A DNA stretch of 64,000 nt, from assembly GCF_001866645.1 (NCBI RefSeq), contig NZ_MLYP01000026.1, positions 1-64,000 on the forward strand. Direction: 5' to 3'. This stretch comes from Streptomyces colonosanans (GTDB taxonomy: Bacteria; Actinomycetota; Actinomycetes; Streptomycetales; Streptomycetaceae). Positions within the stretch are counted from its first letter, which is position 1, and each line of letters starts with the position of its first letter. Positions 8,847 through 17,181 of this stretch are shown piece by piece. The notes under the pieces were generated by a model, which worked only from the letters and a program-made list of their open reading frames with translations, had not been told where the DNA came from and did no database searches. A program made the translations under genes and the position numbers.

Positions 8847-8894
8847 AACCTACGGAATCGTAACCTACGGATTCGTAGCCTACGATGCCGTAGG
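8847..8894. promoter_or_regulatory. Three phased palindromes upstream of the desaturase
   Basis: Three adjacent 15-bp units at 8847, 8862 and 8877 share the core CCTACGGAATCGT. Each contains an inverted repeat: TACG-GAAT-CGTA (8851-8862), CTACG-GATT-CGTAG (8865-8878) and CCTACG-ATGC-CGTAGG (8879-8894). The array lies 48 bp before the desaturase start and looks like a cooperative operator for a TetR-type dimer. No TetR gene is adjacent. Confidence 0.65.
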
Positions 8895-8941
8895 TTCCGG
8901 CACCGCTCGCCGGATTGTTCAGCGTCCCCCTGGAGTTCCCT

Positions 8942-9910
8942 GTGACCATCACCTCTCCCCACCTCGGCAGCCCCTCCGTCTGGACCGACGCGCGGCTGCT
9001 GTACGCGCTGGAGGAAGTGGTCGAGAAGGAGTTGAACCGGCATCTGAAGGTCGCCAAGGACTGGATGCCGCACGAGTACGTGCCCTGGGGCGACGGCCGC
9101 AACTTCCCCGGCTTCTTCGAGGACGGCGTGGCCTGGGAGAAGGAGCAGTCCAAGGTCACCGAGATCGGCCGGACCGCGCTGGTGGTGAACCTGCTGACGG
9201 AGGACAACCTCCCGAGCTACCACCACGAGATCGCCGCGCTCTTCGGCCGTGACGGCGCCTGGGGCACCTGGGTGCACCGGTGGACCGCCGAGGAGGCCCG
9301 CCACGGCATCGTCATGCGCGACTACCTCCTCGCCTCGCGCGCGGTCGACCCCGACAAGCTGGAACAGTTCCGCATGGCGCACATGAACGAGGGCTTCGAG
9401 TCGGACAACCGGCACTCGATGCTGCGCACGGTCGCCTACGTCGCCTTCCAGGAACTGGCCACCCGCATCTCGCACCGCAACGCCGGCCACCAGTCCGGCG
9501 ACCCGGTCTGCGACCGGATGCTGGCCCGCATCGCGACGGACGAGAACCTGCACATGGTCTTCTACCGGAACCTGCTCAACGCCGCGTTCGAGATCGCGCC
9601 GGACCTGACCATGCAGGCGGTCCGGGACGTCGTGGTGGACTTCCGTATGCCCGGTCACGGCATCCCCGGCTTCGAGCGCGCCGCCGTGCAGATGGCGGTC
9701 GGCGAGGTCTACAACCTGCGCATCCACCACGACGACGTGCTCCAGCCGGTGCTCCGCTTCCTCAAGGTCATGGAGATGGACGGACTCGGTCCCGACGGCC
9801 GCCGGGCACAGGAGGAGCTGGGCATGTACATGGGCGGACTGGACGCGGAGGCCGCGAAGTTCGACGAGAAGCTGGCGACCCGCAAGGCGCGGATGGCGGC
9901 ACGGGCCTAA
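8942..9910 (+). CDS. Acyl-ACP desaturase (soluble di-iron)
   Basis: A 322-aa soluble fatty-acyl desaturase of the stearoyl-ACP desaturase/DesA family, which introduces a double bond into acyl chains using O2 and reductant. The two di-iron ligand motifs are EEARHGIVMRDYLL (ExxH) and DENLHMVFYRN (ExxH), with another metal-binding Glu in the helix containing WTAEEARHG. The GTG at 8942 is used, with CTGGAG about 7 bases upstream. The gene stands alone behind the triple-palindrome operator, so it is likely controlled by membrane-lipid state; the regulator is not in the window. Confidence 0.92.
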   Translation: MTITSPHLGSPSVWTDARLLYALEEVVEKELNRHLKVAKDWMPHEYVPWGDGRNFPGFFEDGVAWEKEQSKVTEIGRTALVVNLLTEDNLPSYHHEIAALFGRDGAWGTWVHRWTAEEARHGIVMRDYLLASRAVDPDKLEQFRMAHMNEGFESDNRHSMLRTVAYVAFQELATRISHRNAGHQSGDPVCDRMLARIATDENLHMVFYRNLLNAAFEIAPDLTMQAVRDVVVDFRMPGHGIPGFERAAVQMAVGEVYNLRIHHDDVLQPVLRFLKVMEMDGLGPDGRRAQEELGMYMGGLDAEAAKFDEKLATRKARMAARA

Positions 9911-10337
9911 CGGGAGGCCCTCGAGCGGCGGACCCCAGCGCGGGCGATTCCCCATCGCCGCACCCTGAACGGCCCCGAGTACCTCCCGGCACGAGAGGCC
10001 GCGCCCTGGTGCTGTGAACCGGAAGGGTTCACCGGCTCGCGACGCCCGGCACGGCTCCCCCACGCTCGGCTTCTCCCCCACTCTCGGCTCCGCTCGAGCG
10101 GGGGGACCCCCAGCGCGGGAGGGGCCCCCACCGCCGCGTTGTCGCATCACCCGAGTACATCCAGTACGCGGGTGATGTGCTCCGCCTTGCGATGCTCCCC
10201 CACTGCCTGAAGGGCGTGGGAGGTGCCCCCAGCACCGGACGCCGCGAGCTTCCCGACCTTCCCGGTCACAGCACCAGCCGGCGCGTGCCCGCGCGCGTCG
10301 CGGGCACGCGTAATCGCCGCGCGCCACTGCCGTGCTC
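9911..10337. repeat. Intergenic region with Streptomyces-type repeat/hairpin elements
   Basis: No gene is supported in this 427-bp stretch. It holds a 17-bp tandem pair CTCCCCCACGCTCGGCT / CTCCCCCACTCTCGGCT (10055-10071, 10073-10089), the palindrome CCGCTCGAGCGG running into GGGGGACCCCC (10090-10111), and the hairpin CATCACCCG...CGGGTGATG (10145-10177). A further imperfect stem CTCCCCCAC/GTGGGAGG lies around 10195-10224. G- and C-tract elements like these recur between genes in many Streptomyces chromosomes and are probably non-coding. Confidence 0.55.
10283..10309 (-). terminator. Hairpin terminator after the 71-aa protein gene
   Basis: GCGTGCCCGCG / CGCGGGCACGC form an 11-bp perfect stem with a 5-nt loop, 29 bp beyond the stop at 10338. 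No T-tract follows, which is common in Streptomyces. Confidence 0.6.
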
Positions 10338-10553
10338 CTATACGGCCTCGTAGTGGTGCGCGTCCGCGCCACGCCACTTCACCCACGCCGGATCGTTCAG
10401 GAGGTCCTCGGCGTCGGGCAGACCGGCCCGGCCGAGGAACTCGATCACGTCCTCGTCGGAGAACGCCAGCCCCAGGCTCTCCCCGCGCGTCGTGACTCGC
10501 CGACCGCCGGTGCCCGACGGCGGATGAACGATGACAGGTGCCCGTCCGGACAT
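10338..10553 (-). CDS. Conserved hypothetical protein, 71 aa
   Basis: Small acidic protein with a C-terminal segment SDEDVIEFLGRAGLPDAEDLLNDPAWVKWRG that looks like a compact helical unit. No domain is recognised. The ATG at 10553 is supported by CTGGAGA immediately upstream, while the longer open frame to 10688 is low-complexity Arg/Gly/Ala. Codon use is typical of the chromosome. Function unknown. Confidence 0.6.
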   Translation of the reverse strand: MSGRAPVIVHPPSGTGGRRVTTRGESLGLAFSDEDVIEFLGRAGLPDAEDLLNDPAWVKWRGADAHHYEAV

Positions 10554-10758
10554 GTCTCCAGCATCGTCCCCCGTGCCCGACCCCGCATCCGGGCGGCCGG
10601 CCCGCACTCCCCGTCCGGACGGACGCGCCGCCGCACTCGCCGCCGCACCGGGCCGCCGACCATACGGTCGAGGCGGGCGGCCTCTCACCCGCCCCGGACG
10701 ACCGGATCCCGCCGTGTTCTCACACCGCGCCGCACGGGCTCAGGCACCGCTCGCGATC

Positions 10759-11010
10759 TCACCAGTTCTCCTCGGCCCGCCGCAGTTGCATCCTTTCCTT
10801 CTCCGACAGCCCTCCCCAGACGCCGAAGCGTTCGTCGTGGATGAGCGCGTACTCGAGACACGTGGAGCGGATCGCGCACAACCCGCAGATACGCTTCGCC
10901 TCCCGCACCGAGCTGCCCGGCTCGGGAAAGAAGAAGTCGGCCCCCGTCTGCGCACACAGCGCCTGCTCCTGCCAGGCGATGTCGGTCGCAGTGATCGCTT
11001 CGATGTGCAT
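10759..11010 (-). CDS. WhiB-family iron-sulphur transcriptional regulator
   Basis: An 83-aa Wbl protein. The four cluster-ligating cysteines follow the family pattern: one in QALCAQ (residue about 19), then CGLC (about 42 and 45) and C51 in RSTCLEYA. The beta-turn GVWGG lies at about residues 65-69, followed by a basic C-terminal stretch KERMQLRRAEEN. Wbl proteins bind a 4Fe-4S cluster and usually partner the major sigma factor in development or stress. The ATG at 11010 gives a normal N-terminus; an in-frame ATG at 11022 is possible and neither has a strong ribosome site. The paralogue is not identified. Confidence 0.93.
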   Translation of the reverse strand: MHIEAITATDIAWQEQALCAQTGADFFFPEPGSSVREAKRICGLCAIRSTCLEYALIHDERFGVWGGLSEKERMQLRRAEENW

Positions 11011-11197
11011 GGCCGAGAGCATGCCGGGCGGCGAAAAACGTTCGATCAACGCGGGATCAACGGCTCGCTGCGTGAGCCCCGCCCTCGGCCCTCGATGATG
11101 TCCCGCCGCACGGCGCGGTGCACGACGGCGCGCGGAGAAATCGGCCGCGGAGACCACGGCGGAAGCGGGCGCCGCCTGTCATCGGTCGTCCGGTGAC

Positions 11198-11239
11198 CCC
11201 GTCGTATCACTCCGGCCGATCCCGTCGTGTCACTCCGGC
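11198..11239. promoter_or_regulatory. 19-bp direct repeat upstream of the VOC gene
   Basis: CCCGTCGTATCACTCCGGC (11198-11216) and CCCGTCGTGTCACTCCGGC (11221-11239) differ at one base and start 23 bp apart, about two helical turns. The pair sits in the divergent space between the WhiB-like gene and the VOC gene and may bind a regulator of either. Confidence 0.4.
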
Positions 11240-11305
11240 GCGATGGTCAGTGGGCGGTGGAAGACTCGGCCATGGGGGCAATGGAAGCTCTCGAAGGGGA
11301 CAGTC

Positions 11306-12091
11306 ATGCTCACCACCCGTTATGTCAACGGCGCCCCGAACTGGCTGGATGTTGCCACCTCCGACCTCGACGGCGCCATCTCCTTCTACGACAGCCTCTT
11401 CGGCTGGCAGTTCCAGTCGGCGGGACCGGAGGCGGGGGGCTACGGCTTCTTCCAGCTCTCGGGCAGGACCACCGCCGGGTGTATGCAGGCCACCCCGGAG
11501 CAGGGGCCGCCTTCCTGGACCGTCTATTTCCAGAGTCCGGACGCCGAGGCCACCGCGAGGGCGGCCGAGCAGACAGGCGGCAGCGTGCTCCTCCAGCCCA
11601 TGGACGTCATGGGGCAGGGGCACATGGCGGTCCTCGCCGACCAGGCGGGCGTGCCCTTCGGCATCTGGCAGCCAGGCCGGACCAAGGGCCTCGACATGGC
11701 AGGGGAACCGGGCTCACTGTGCTGGGTCGAGCTGTACACCCCGGACATCGCCCGCGCCGCCGCCTTCTACCACCGGGTGCTCGGCTGGGAGACCGAGGGC
11801 GTGCCCGTCCCGGGTGGCACGTACACCTGCATCAATCCCGAGGGGGCCGGCCCGGACGCCATGTTCGGCGGCCTGGTCCCGCTGGCCGTCGATCCCACTA
11901 AGGTGCAGTCCGGCGCGCACTGGCTGCCGTACTTCGCGGTCACGGACGCGGACGCCACGGTGAGCAAGGGGCAGGAACTCGGCGGCACGATCGAAATGCC
12001 GGCGACGGACATCGAGGGCGTGGGCCGCATCGCCCGGCTCATCGACCCGTACGGAGCACGGTTCGCGGTGCTCAAGAGCGCCCCGCGGTAG
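11306..12091 (+). CDS. Two-domain VOC/glyoxalase-like protein (CFP30B type)
   Basis: A 261-aa protein made of two vicinal-oxygen-chelate halves. The first runs from NWLDVATSDLDGAISFYDSLFGWQF to about residue 125; the second starts at WVELYTPDIARAAAFYHRVLGWET. Both show the paired beta-alpha-beta pattern ending in IDPYGARFAVL. Mycobacterial CFP30B and many actinomycete hydroxylases labelled glyoxalase have this layout; substrate and metal use are not established. The ATG at 11306 follows GAAGGGGA. It converges on the laccase gene with 111 bp between stops. Confidence 0.85.
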   Translation: MLTTRYVNGAPNWLDVATSDLDGAISFYDSLFGWQFQSAGPEAGGYGFFQLSGRTTAGCMQATPEQGPPSWTVYFQSPDAEATARAAEQTGGSVLLQPMDVMGQGHMAVLADQAGVPFGIWQPGRTKGLDMAGEPGSLCWVELYTPDIARAAAFYHRVLGWETEGVPVPGGTYTCINPEGAGPDAMFGGLVPLAVDPTKVQSGAHWLPYFAVTDADATVSKGQELGGTIEMPATDIEGVGRIARLIDPYGARFAVLKSAPR

Positions 12092-12202
12092 CCGCAACAG
12101 GGTTGAGGCCCGCCGCCTCCCCGGCGACGGGCGACAACCGGCCCACGGAAGTGCACGGTGCTCGAGCTCGGCGTTCTCCGATGCCGAGATACCCCGTCAT
12201 GC

Positions 12203-13300
12203 CTAATCGTCGAGGTCGTACACCCCGTCAAACTCGCCGTACTCGTCATGCCCGTGCGAGTGATGCCGGTGCGAGTGGTGCCGGTGCGAGTGATGCCCGT
12301 GCGAGTGATGCCCGTGTGAGTGTGACTCGTCAGACCCGTCCGATTGGTAATTCCTGCTGTGCGCGTGCGCGTTGTGGTGGGGGACCGTCCCGTCCGGCTT
12401 CTTCACCAGGAACAGCCCGGCCATCCCCCGGTCGGCGTGTTTCTGCACATGGCAGTGGTACATCCACGCGCCCGCTCCGACCTCCTCGCCCGCGATCACC
12501 TGGAAGCCGAAGGCGTCGCCCGGGCCCACGACCTTGTTGTCGATGATCCGGCTCGGGTCGTCCGGTCCGGCGAGCAGTCCCGTGCGGTTCTCCGCCCAGC
12601 GGTGACCGTGCATGTGGAAGGTGTGGAAGTGGTCGCCGTGCGTGATCATCACGAACTCGACGCGTTCCCCGACCATCGCCCAGAAGTCGGGCGCGTTGTG
12701 TCCCTTGTAATTGTTGATCGTCATGTTGTTGAACACGATCGTGTGCGTCTTGTCGGGGAGGATGTCGCCCTTGCGGCGGACGATCACCGGCCCGTACAAG
12801 CCCTTGCGGATACCGCCCGTACCGTGCTCCGTGCCGACGACGTGATCGTGGTAGTGCCAGTAGCCCGCGCTGCCCTCCCGCCAGGAGCCGTCCTTACGGC
12901 GGCCCGGAGTGTGCGTGCGCCAGATGTATGTGCGCCTGCCCCCCGGCTTCACGTCGCTCCCGCTCCCCCTCGTCCCGTCACTGGTGATCTCGTAGTCCAG
13001 ACCGTGCACGTGCAGGCTCGCCGCGACGTCCATGGTGTTCTCGAACTCGATGTGCAGCGTGTCGCCCTCGTTGATCTCGATCAACGGGCCGGGAATGGTG
13101 GCCCCGCCCTTCTTGAAGCCGTACCCCATCTGCCCATGGCCGAGATGCTCCGCGTAGAGCTTGATGTGCTTGACCTTGCCACCACCGGGCGCGGTTCTCG
13201 CCCGTCTGCCGGTGCCGACGGCTTCCGGGGTCAGGGACAACGTCGTCGCGGCGGCCGCACCGCCCAGCAGCATCCGCCGGTTGAAACTGCGTCGGTCCAT
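12203..13300 (-). CDS. Two-domain small laccase (SLAC-type multicopper oxidase), Tat-exported
   Basis: A 365-aa extracellular multicopper oxidase that oxidises phenols while reducing O2 to water. The N-terminus [23 protein letters not shown] is a Tat signal. Copper ligands are clear: SLHVHGLDY and [12 protein letters not shown] in domain 1, [10 protein letters not shown] and the T1/T3 motif [18 protein letters not shown] in domain 2. The trimeric small laccases of S. coelicolor (343 aa) and EpoA of S. griseus share this form. The oddity is a C-terminal histidine-rich tail of repeating [10 protein letters not shown] units, encoded by 15-bp DNA repeats, which could bind copper. The ATG at 13300 is the family start. 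Confidence 0.95.
   Translation of the reverse strand: MDRRSFNRRMLLGGAAAATTLSLTPEAVGTGRRARTAPGGGKVKHIKLYAEHLGHGQMGYGFKKGGATIPGPLIEINEGDTLHIEFENTMDVAASLHVHGLDYEITSDGTRGSGSDVKPGGRRTYIWRTHTPGRRKDGSWREGSAGYWHYHDHVVGTEHGTGGIRKGLYGPVIVRRKGDILPDKTHTIVFNNMTINNYKGHNAPDFWAMVGERVEFVMITHGDHFHTFHMHGHRWAENRTGLLAGPDDPSRIIDNKVVGPGDAFGFQVIAGEEVGAGAWMYHCHVQKHADRGMAGLFLVKKPDGTVPHHNAHAHSRNYQSDGSDESHSHGHHSHGHHSHRHHSHRHHSHGHDEYGEFDGVYDLDD
12254..12320. repeat. 15-bp tandem repeat coding the laccase His-rich tail
   Basis: Four consecutive 15-bp units of the form GTGCGAGTGATGCCG/C begin at 12254, 12269, 12284 and 12299, with a partial fifth after 12314. Read on the minus strand they encode five-residue His-Ser-His-rich units. 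Length variation by slippage would keep the frame. Confidence 0.85.
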
Positions 13301-13608
13301 GCCGGACTCCCCATCCTGTACGGAACTCACGGAGACGAGCCGCTCGGACGCACATATAGGACGAAAGCGGCACAACAATGATTTTACTGTCAGTACTTCA
13401 AAATCTTCGTATTTCAGTCATATCTATCGGCGAGTCGCGTCCGGAAGTACGGCTGCCGTGCGCTGTCACTTCGAGAACCGCGAAACGGGGAGCCCACGTC
13501 GGGCGACGCCGCATCAAGAGCGTGCCGGGCAAGGGGGCGAGTGAGGGTGGGCCGTCATCGACCCGTGAGGACAGCCGTCAGCGGCGGACCGCCGGCGTGG
13601 GTCGGGCC
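13301..13608. other. Intergenic region with AT-rich promoter island
   Basis: No gene seen. Roughly 13370-13430 is strikingly AT-rich for this genome and lies 70-130 bp upstream of the laccase start, so it probably carries the laccase promoter or regulator sites. On the minus strand TATATG is a possible -10 element, but no convincing -35 at standard spacing was found. Confidence 0.4.
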
Positions 13609-13941
13609 CTACCTCCGGCGACCCAGTCTGCGTTCGATCGCCGCGCCCGCGTCCCGGCGGGCGGCGGCGAGCGCCTGACCGGCCTCCTCGCTGGAGCCGA
13701 GTCCCAGCGCCGCCGCAATCGCCTCCCAGGCAACGCCTCCCGCGAGCAGCGCCTCCACGGCGGCGCCGACGGCGACCACCGACTCGCGGCGGGCTCGGTC
13801 GAGTTCGATGAGCGTGCGCAGCAGGTCCGGCGCCGTCGCGGCACCCGCGAGTCCACCCTGGGCCGCATGGCGCGCCTGGTCGGCGGTGACCCACCAGTCG
13901 GCGGGGGTGCGCGGGGCACGGGTGGCGAGAGTCCGGTCCAC
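13609..13941 (-). CDS. Conserved hypothetical protein, possible HTH-like, about 110 aa
   Basis: Alanine-rich helical protein: TPADWWVTADQARHAAQGG, then LLRTLIELDRARRESVVAVGAAVEALL, then a GGVAWEAIAAALGL segment that resembles the entry into a helix-turn-helix, and a basic C-terminus ERRLGRRR. A DNA-binding role is possible but not demonstrated. The GTG at 13941 has GGAAGG upstream; an ATG at 14004 in the same frame would add 21 residues. No operon partner is evident. Confidence 0.55.
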   Translation of the reverse strand: MDRTLATRAPRTPADWWVTADQARHAAQGGLAGAATAPDLLRTLIELDRARRESVVAVGAAVEALLAGGVAWEAIAAALGLGSSEEAGQALAAARRDAGAAIERRLGRRR

Positions 13942-14099
13942 GATGGTGCCGCCTTCCTTCCCGGGTACGCCGCTGGAGCGCTGCGGACCTGTCAGTCTAG
14001 ACAACTAATTCACATAACCGGACATTTGACCCACTGACCGGACCAGTGCCCGGCTCCGGACCCGGCTCATCCGTCGAACGGCATCCCCGCACGCGGCGG

Positions 14100-16793
14100 T
14101 CAGCGTGACCCGGTAGGGACGGTCGCGCCCAGTACGTCCCGAGCCCGAGCGGCCAACCCGTCCGCCCCGCACGCCTGCGCCAACGTCAGCCCCCGCTTGA
14201 GCTCTCCGGCCGACCGCGTGGCGATCCCGTACTCGACGAGGGCCGCCGCGTGCTCGTAGGCACATGGGGAGGCCTCCAGATAGCTCACCGCCTGCGCGTA
14301 CAGCGAGGCGGCACGCTGGCCGGTCTCCAGGGCGGCGGCGACGCGCAGGGCCTCGCCGATCGCCGTGTCGGTGCCGAACAGCTCGGCCTGGCGGCGGGCG
14401 GTCGCGGCCAGTTCGGCGGCGCGGCGGGGGTCGGCGGCGGCCAGTGCACGGGCGAGGGCGCCCGCCCACGGCGCCAGTACCGTGTTGTGGCCGTGTCCGG
14501 CGGACGCCTTCTCGGCGGCCTCCAGTTCGTTGATGCCCTCCTCGGTGCGGCCGACCGCGAGGAGCAGCCGTCCTCGGACGCAACGGGTGTCGGGCAGCAC
14601 GATCGTGGACGGGTACGGCGGGGCGAAGCCGTACTGCTCGGCGATCGACCAGGCCTCCTCGGCGTGCCCGCGGGCGAGCAGGGTGTCGACGAGTCCGCAG
14701 GTCGCGGACCAGTACAGGGGCAGTCCCCGGCCGACGCGCTCCGCGAGGCGCAGTGACTCGCGCAGAGAGGTCTCCGCCGACCGCAGGCGACCGCGTCGGC
14801 GGTGCCCGAGTCCGACATAGGCGTGCGCGAGGGCGAGATGGCCGCCGCCCCAGCCGGCCGAGTCATAGACGCCCAGAGCCTCCGTGAACAGGCTCTCGGC
14901 CCGGTCCAGCCGGTCCGTGTAGACGTACGAACTGCCGAGCATCAGCAGCAGTTCGATGCCCCACTCGGTGTCGGTCCAGCCGAGTCCTGGCGCGAGGCGG
15001 CCGTTGACGAGGGCGCGGTCACAGAGTTCCACGACCTCTTCGGCGTTCTCACCGTGGGTCATCGCGTCGAAGCCGCGCAGGATGAGCAGTGCGCGCTCGG
15101 AGTTGTCCCGCCCCGTGCAGGTGCGGGCGAGTTCGGTCAGCTCCCGGGAGCGGGTCAGGCTGTGCTCCCCGGCCGCGTGGACGCCCTCCCACATGTGGTG
15201 CACGGCCTGCAGGCGCAGGCGGGAGGATCCCGGTTCGAGGCGGGCGGCCTCCGTGTCGACCGTGCGGATGGCCTCCTCCAGCTGGTTGTTGTGCAGCAGG
15301 GCCTGGGAGAGGCGGTAGACGGCGTCGACGCGGACTTCACCCTCCAGGCCTGGCATGGCGAGGGCCGCCTGGAGGTAGTCGATGGTGGTGGCCGGTGAGG
15401 TCAGCAGCGTGGCGCAGCCGAGTTCGTAGAGCACGTGCGGGTGGACCTCGGGCAGCGGCGGCTCCAGCAAGGCCCGCTCCAGGCAGCGGCGCGCCGCTTC
15501 GGGGGCGCCGACGGCGAGGTGTTCGCGGGCGGCCTGGCGCATCTGCTCGACGAGTTCCTCGTCGTCATCCGGATGGACTTCCAGGAGATGCCGGGAGGCT
15601 GCCGCGGCACCGAGCCCGCAGTCGGTGACCACCTGCGCGGCGATGCCGTGCATCGCGGTGCGCAGCCCGTCGGGGATCGAGCGGTAGACGGCGCTGGCGA
15701 TCAGCGGATGCAGGAACTCCAGCTGTCCGTCGTCGGCGTGGCGGTTCGCCGGGGCGGGCTCGGTGAGGATGCGGGCCACGCTGAGGAGTTCGGCGCAGCG
15801 GACCGCTTCCTCGTGGCGCAGGGTGGCGAGGCGGGCTACCAGGTCCACGGTGATGCCGGTACCGAGGATGGCCGCGGCCCAGGCGAACCGGGTGGCCTCG
15901 ATGCCGAGGCTCTCGAGCCGGGCGACGAGGCCGTTGCCGCGGGCGGAGCGGTTCAGGGCTCGTAGGTCGGCGGCCGACGCCTCGACCGGTTCGAGCTGGC
16001 TGTCCTGCACCTTGGCGAGGAGTTCGACGGTCTCGTACGGGTTGCCACCGGTGACGGCCCACACCTCCCGGCAGAACGGGTCGTCCGCGTGGGTGCCGAC
16101 CGTGGCGCGGGTGAGTCCGGCCGTGGCCTCGGGCGTGAGCGCCCTCAGGGAGCCGGCCGGACACAGGGCCGCCGCCGTGATCGTGTCGAGGTGAGGGGCG
16201 CTCTCGTCGGCGACGTCACCGGGGCGCAGGGCGACCACGACGAGCACGCGCAGGTCGACGAGTCGCTCGACGAACGCGGCCAGCCAGCGCAGGGTCTCCT
16301 GGTCGGCCCAGTGCACGTCGTCGATGAGCAGGACCAGCGGCCACTCCCGCTCGGCGAGCCGTGAGACGGCCACGACCAGACCCTCGCACACGTTCTGCGG
16401 GTCGGCCTGCCGCTCACCGGGTTCCGTTATCCCGAGGGCGGGGCCGGCGATGTCGTACCAGTCGCCCAGGTACTCGCGTGCCTCCTCCGGCATCAGGGAG
16501 ACGAGCGCGGGCTGGAGCACTTGTCGTACGACGTTGAAGGGGACGGATGTGACGGTCTCGCCGCTGCGAGCCGACCAGACCGTGCAGCCGCGCTTCTCCG
16601 CGATGCGACGCGTCTCGGTGAGGAGCGCGGTCTTGCCGATGCCGGCCTCCCCCGTGAACATCAGCAGGCTTCCCGCCGCCGAAGGCGAGGAGTCGTCACG
16701 CAGGGCGTCAATCGCCTCGGTGACGGCGGCGAGTTCCGCGTCACGTTCCCACAGGGAAGCCGAGGCGACCGCGTCCGGCCGTGCCTCCGTCAT
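14100..16793 (-). CDS. Large AAA/STAND ATPase of the LAL type, lacking the LuxR HTH
   Basis: An 897-aa protein with the architecture of large ATP-binding LuxR-family regulators. Walker A GEAGIGKT is at residues about 48-55 and Walker B LVLLIDDVHWAD near 155. The rest is a long alpha-helical TPR-like region. LAL regulators normally end with a 60-residue LuxR helix-turn-helix. Here the protein stops at RARDVLGATVPTGSR with no such domain, so direct DNA binding is unlikely unless a partner supplies it. Downstream sequence (13942-14099) shows no detached HTH in any frame that I could recognise. The ATG at 16793 is used. Confidence 0.82.
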   Translation of the reverse strand: MTEARPDAVASASLWERDAELAAVTEAIDALRDDSSPSAAGSLLMFTGEAGIGKTALLTETRRIAEKRGCTVWSARSGETVTSVPFNVVRQVLQPALVSLMPEEAREYLGDWYDIAGPALGITEPGERQADPQNVCEGLVVAVSRLAEREWPLVLLIDDVHWADQETLRWLAAFVERLVDLRVLVVVALRPGDVADESAPHLDTITAAALCPAGSLRALTPEATAGLTRATVGTHADDPFCREVWAVTGGNPYETVELLAKVQDSQLEPVEASAADLRALNRSARGNGLVARLESLGIEATRFAWAAAILGTGITVDLVARLATLRHEEAVRCAELLSVARILTEPAPANRHADDGQLEFLHPLIASAVYRSIPDGLRTAMHGIAAQVVTDCGLGAAAASRHLLEVHPDDDEELVEQMRQAAREHLAVGAPEAARRCLERALLEPPLPEVHPHVLYELGCATLLTSPATTIDYLQAALAMPGLEGEVRVDAVYRLSQALLHNNQLEEAIRTVDTEAARLEPGSSRLRLQAVHHMWEGVHAAGEHSLTRSRELTELARTCTGRDNSERALLILRGFDAMTHGENAEEVVELCDRALVNGRLAPGLGWTDTEWGIELLLMLGSSYVYTDRLDRAESLFTEALGVYDSAGWGGGHLALAHAYVGLGHRRRGRLRSAETSLRESLRLAERVGRGLPLYWSATCGLVDTLLARGHAEEAWSIAEQYGFAPPYPSTIVLPDTRCVRGRLLLAVGRTEEGINELEAAEKASAGHGHNTVLAPWAGALARALAAADPRRAAELAATARRQAELFGTDTAIGEALRVAAALETGQRAASLYAQAVSYLEASPCAYEHAAALVEYGIATRSAGELKRGLTLAQACGADGLAARARDVLGATVPTGSR

Positions 16794-17056
16794 CCCGCTC
16801 CCTCCCCAGGTCGCCCAAACGACGTACGGACAACGAGCCTAGCCGTCCTCGGGCTCCGGTGGAGACAGGTCGGGACACCTGTTGCCGTGATAGGTGACGC
16901 GAGGCGTCCAGGGGCGACGCGGGGCGCCGCCGACCAGCCCCGATGACAGCCGTCGATCGGCAACATCCTTACCTCTGAAGGCTCTTGCCTCTCTTTCACG
17001 CATGCCTCGCAACAGCAGTGCATGAGCCGTCGGCACGCGGCACTGAGGTGATGTGA

Positions 17057-17097
17057 CCGGGTGGGGCGCCCCTCCGCTCAAGGGGAACCCCACCCGG
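17057..17097 (-). terminator. Second hairpin downstream of tetR
   Basis: CCGGGTGGGG (17057-17066) pairs with CCCCACCCGG (17088-17097); an inner CCCCT/AGGGG stem closes a 7-nt loop. It may be a backup terminator for tetR. Confidence 0.5.
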
Positions 17098-17140
17098 CCG
17101 GGGGTGCGCGCCGTCCCCGTCCCCACGGTGCGGCGCGAAC

Positions 17141-17176
17141 AGGCCGACGTCCGGTCATCCCGGCGGACGTCGGCCT
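17141..17176 (-). terminator. Terminator hairpin immediately after tetR
   Basis: AGGCCGACGTCCG and CGGACGTCGGCCT form a perfect 13-bp stem with a 10-nt loop, 6 bp after the tetR stop codon. Confidence 0.75.
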
Positions 17177-17181
17177 GGGCT

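Larger units (their letters stand above)
16794..17181. other. Intergenic region, two hairpins, no gene
   Basis: A 388-bp space between the start of the LAL-like gene and the end of tetR, both on the minus strand. It contains the two stem-loops listed separately; the part nearest 16800-16980 should carry the LAL-like promoter, but no convincing consensus was found. Confidence 0.4.

Noticed and set aside
10147..10386. 79-aa minus-strand frame crossing the 71-aa gene end
   Set aside because: It runs through the repeat/hairpin region and overlaps the terminator; the residue pattern has no protein-like features.
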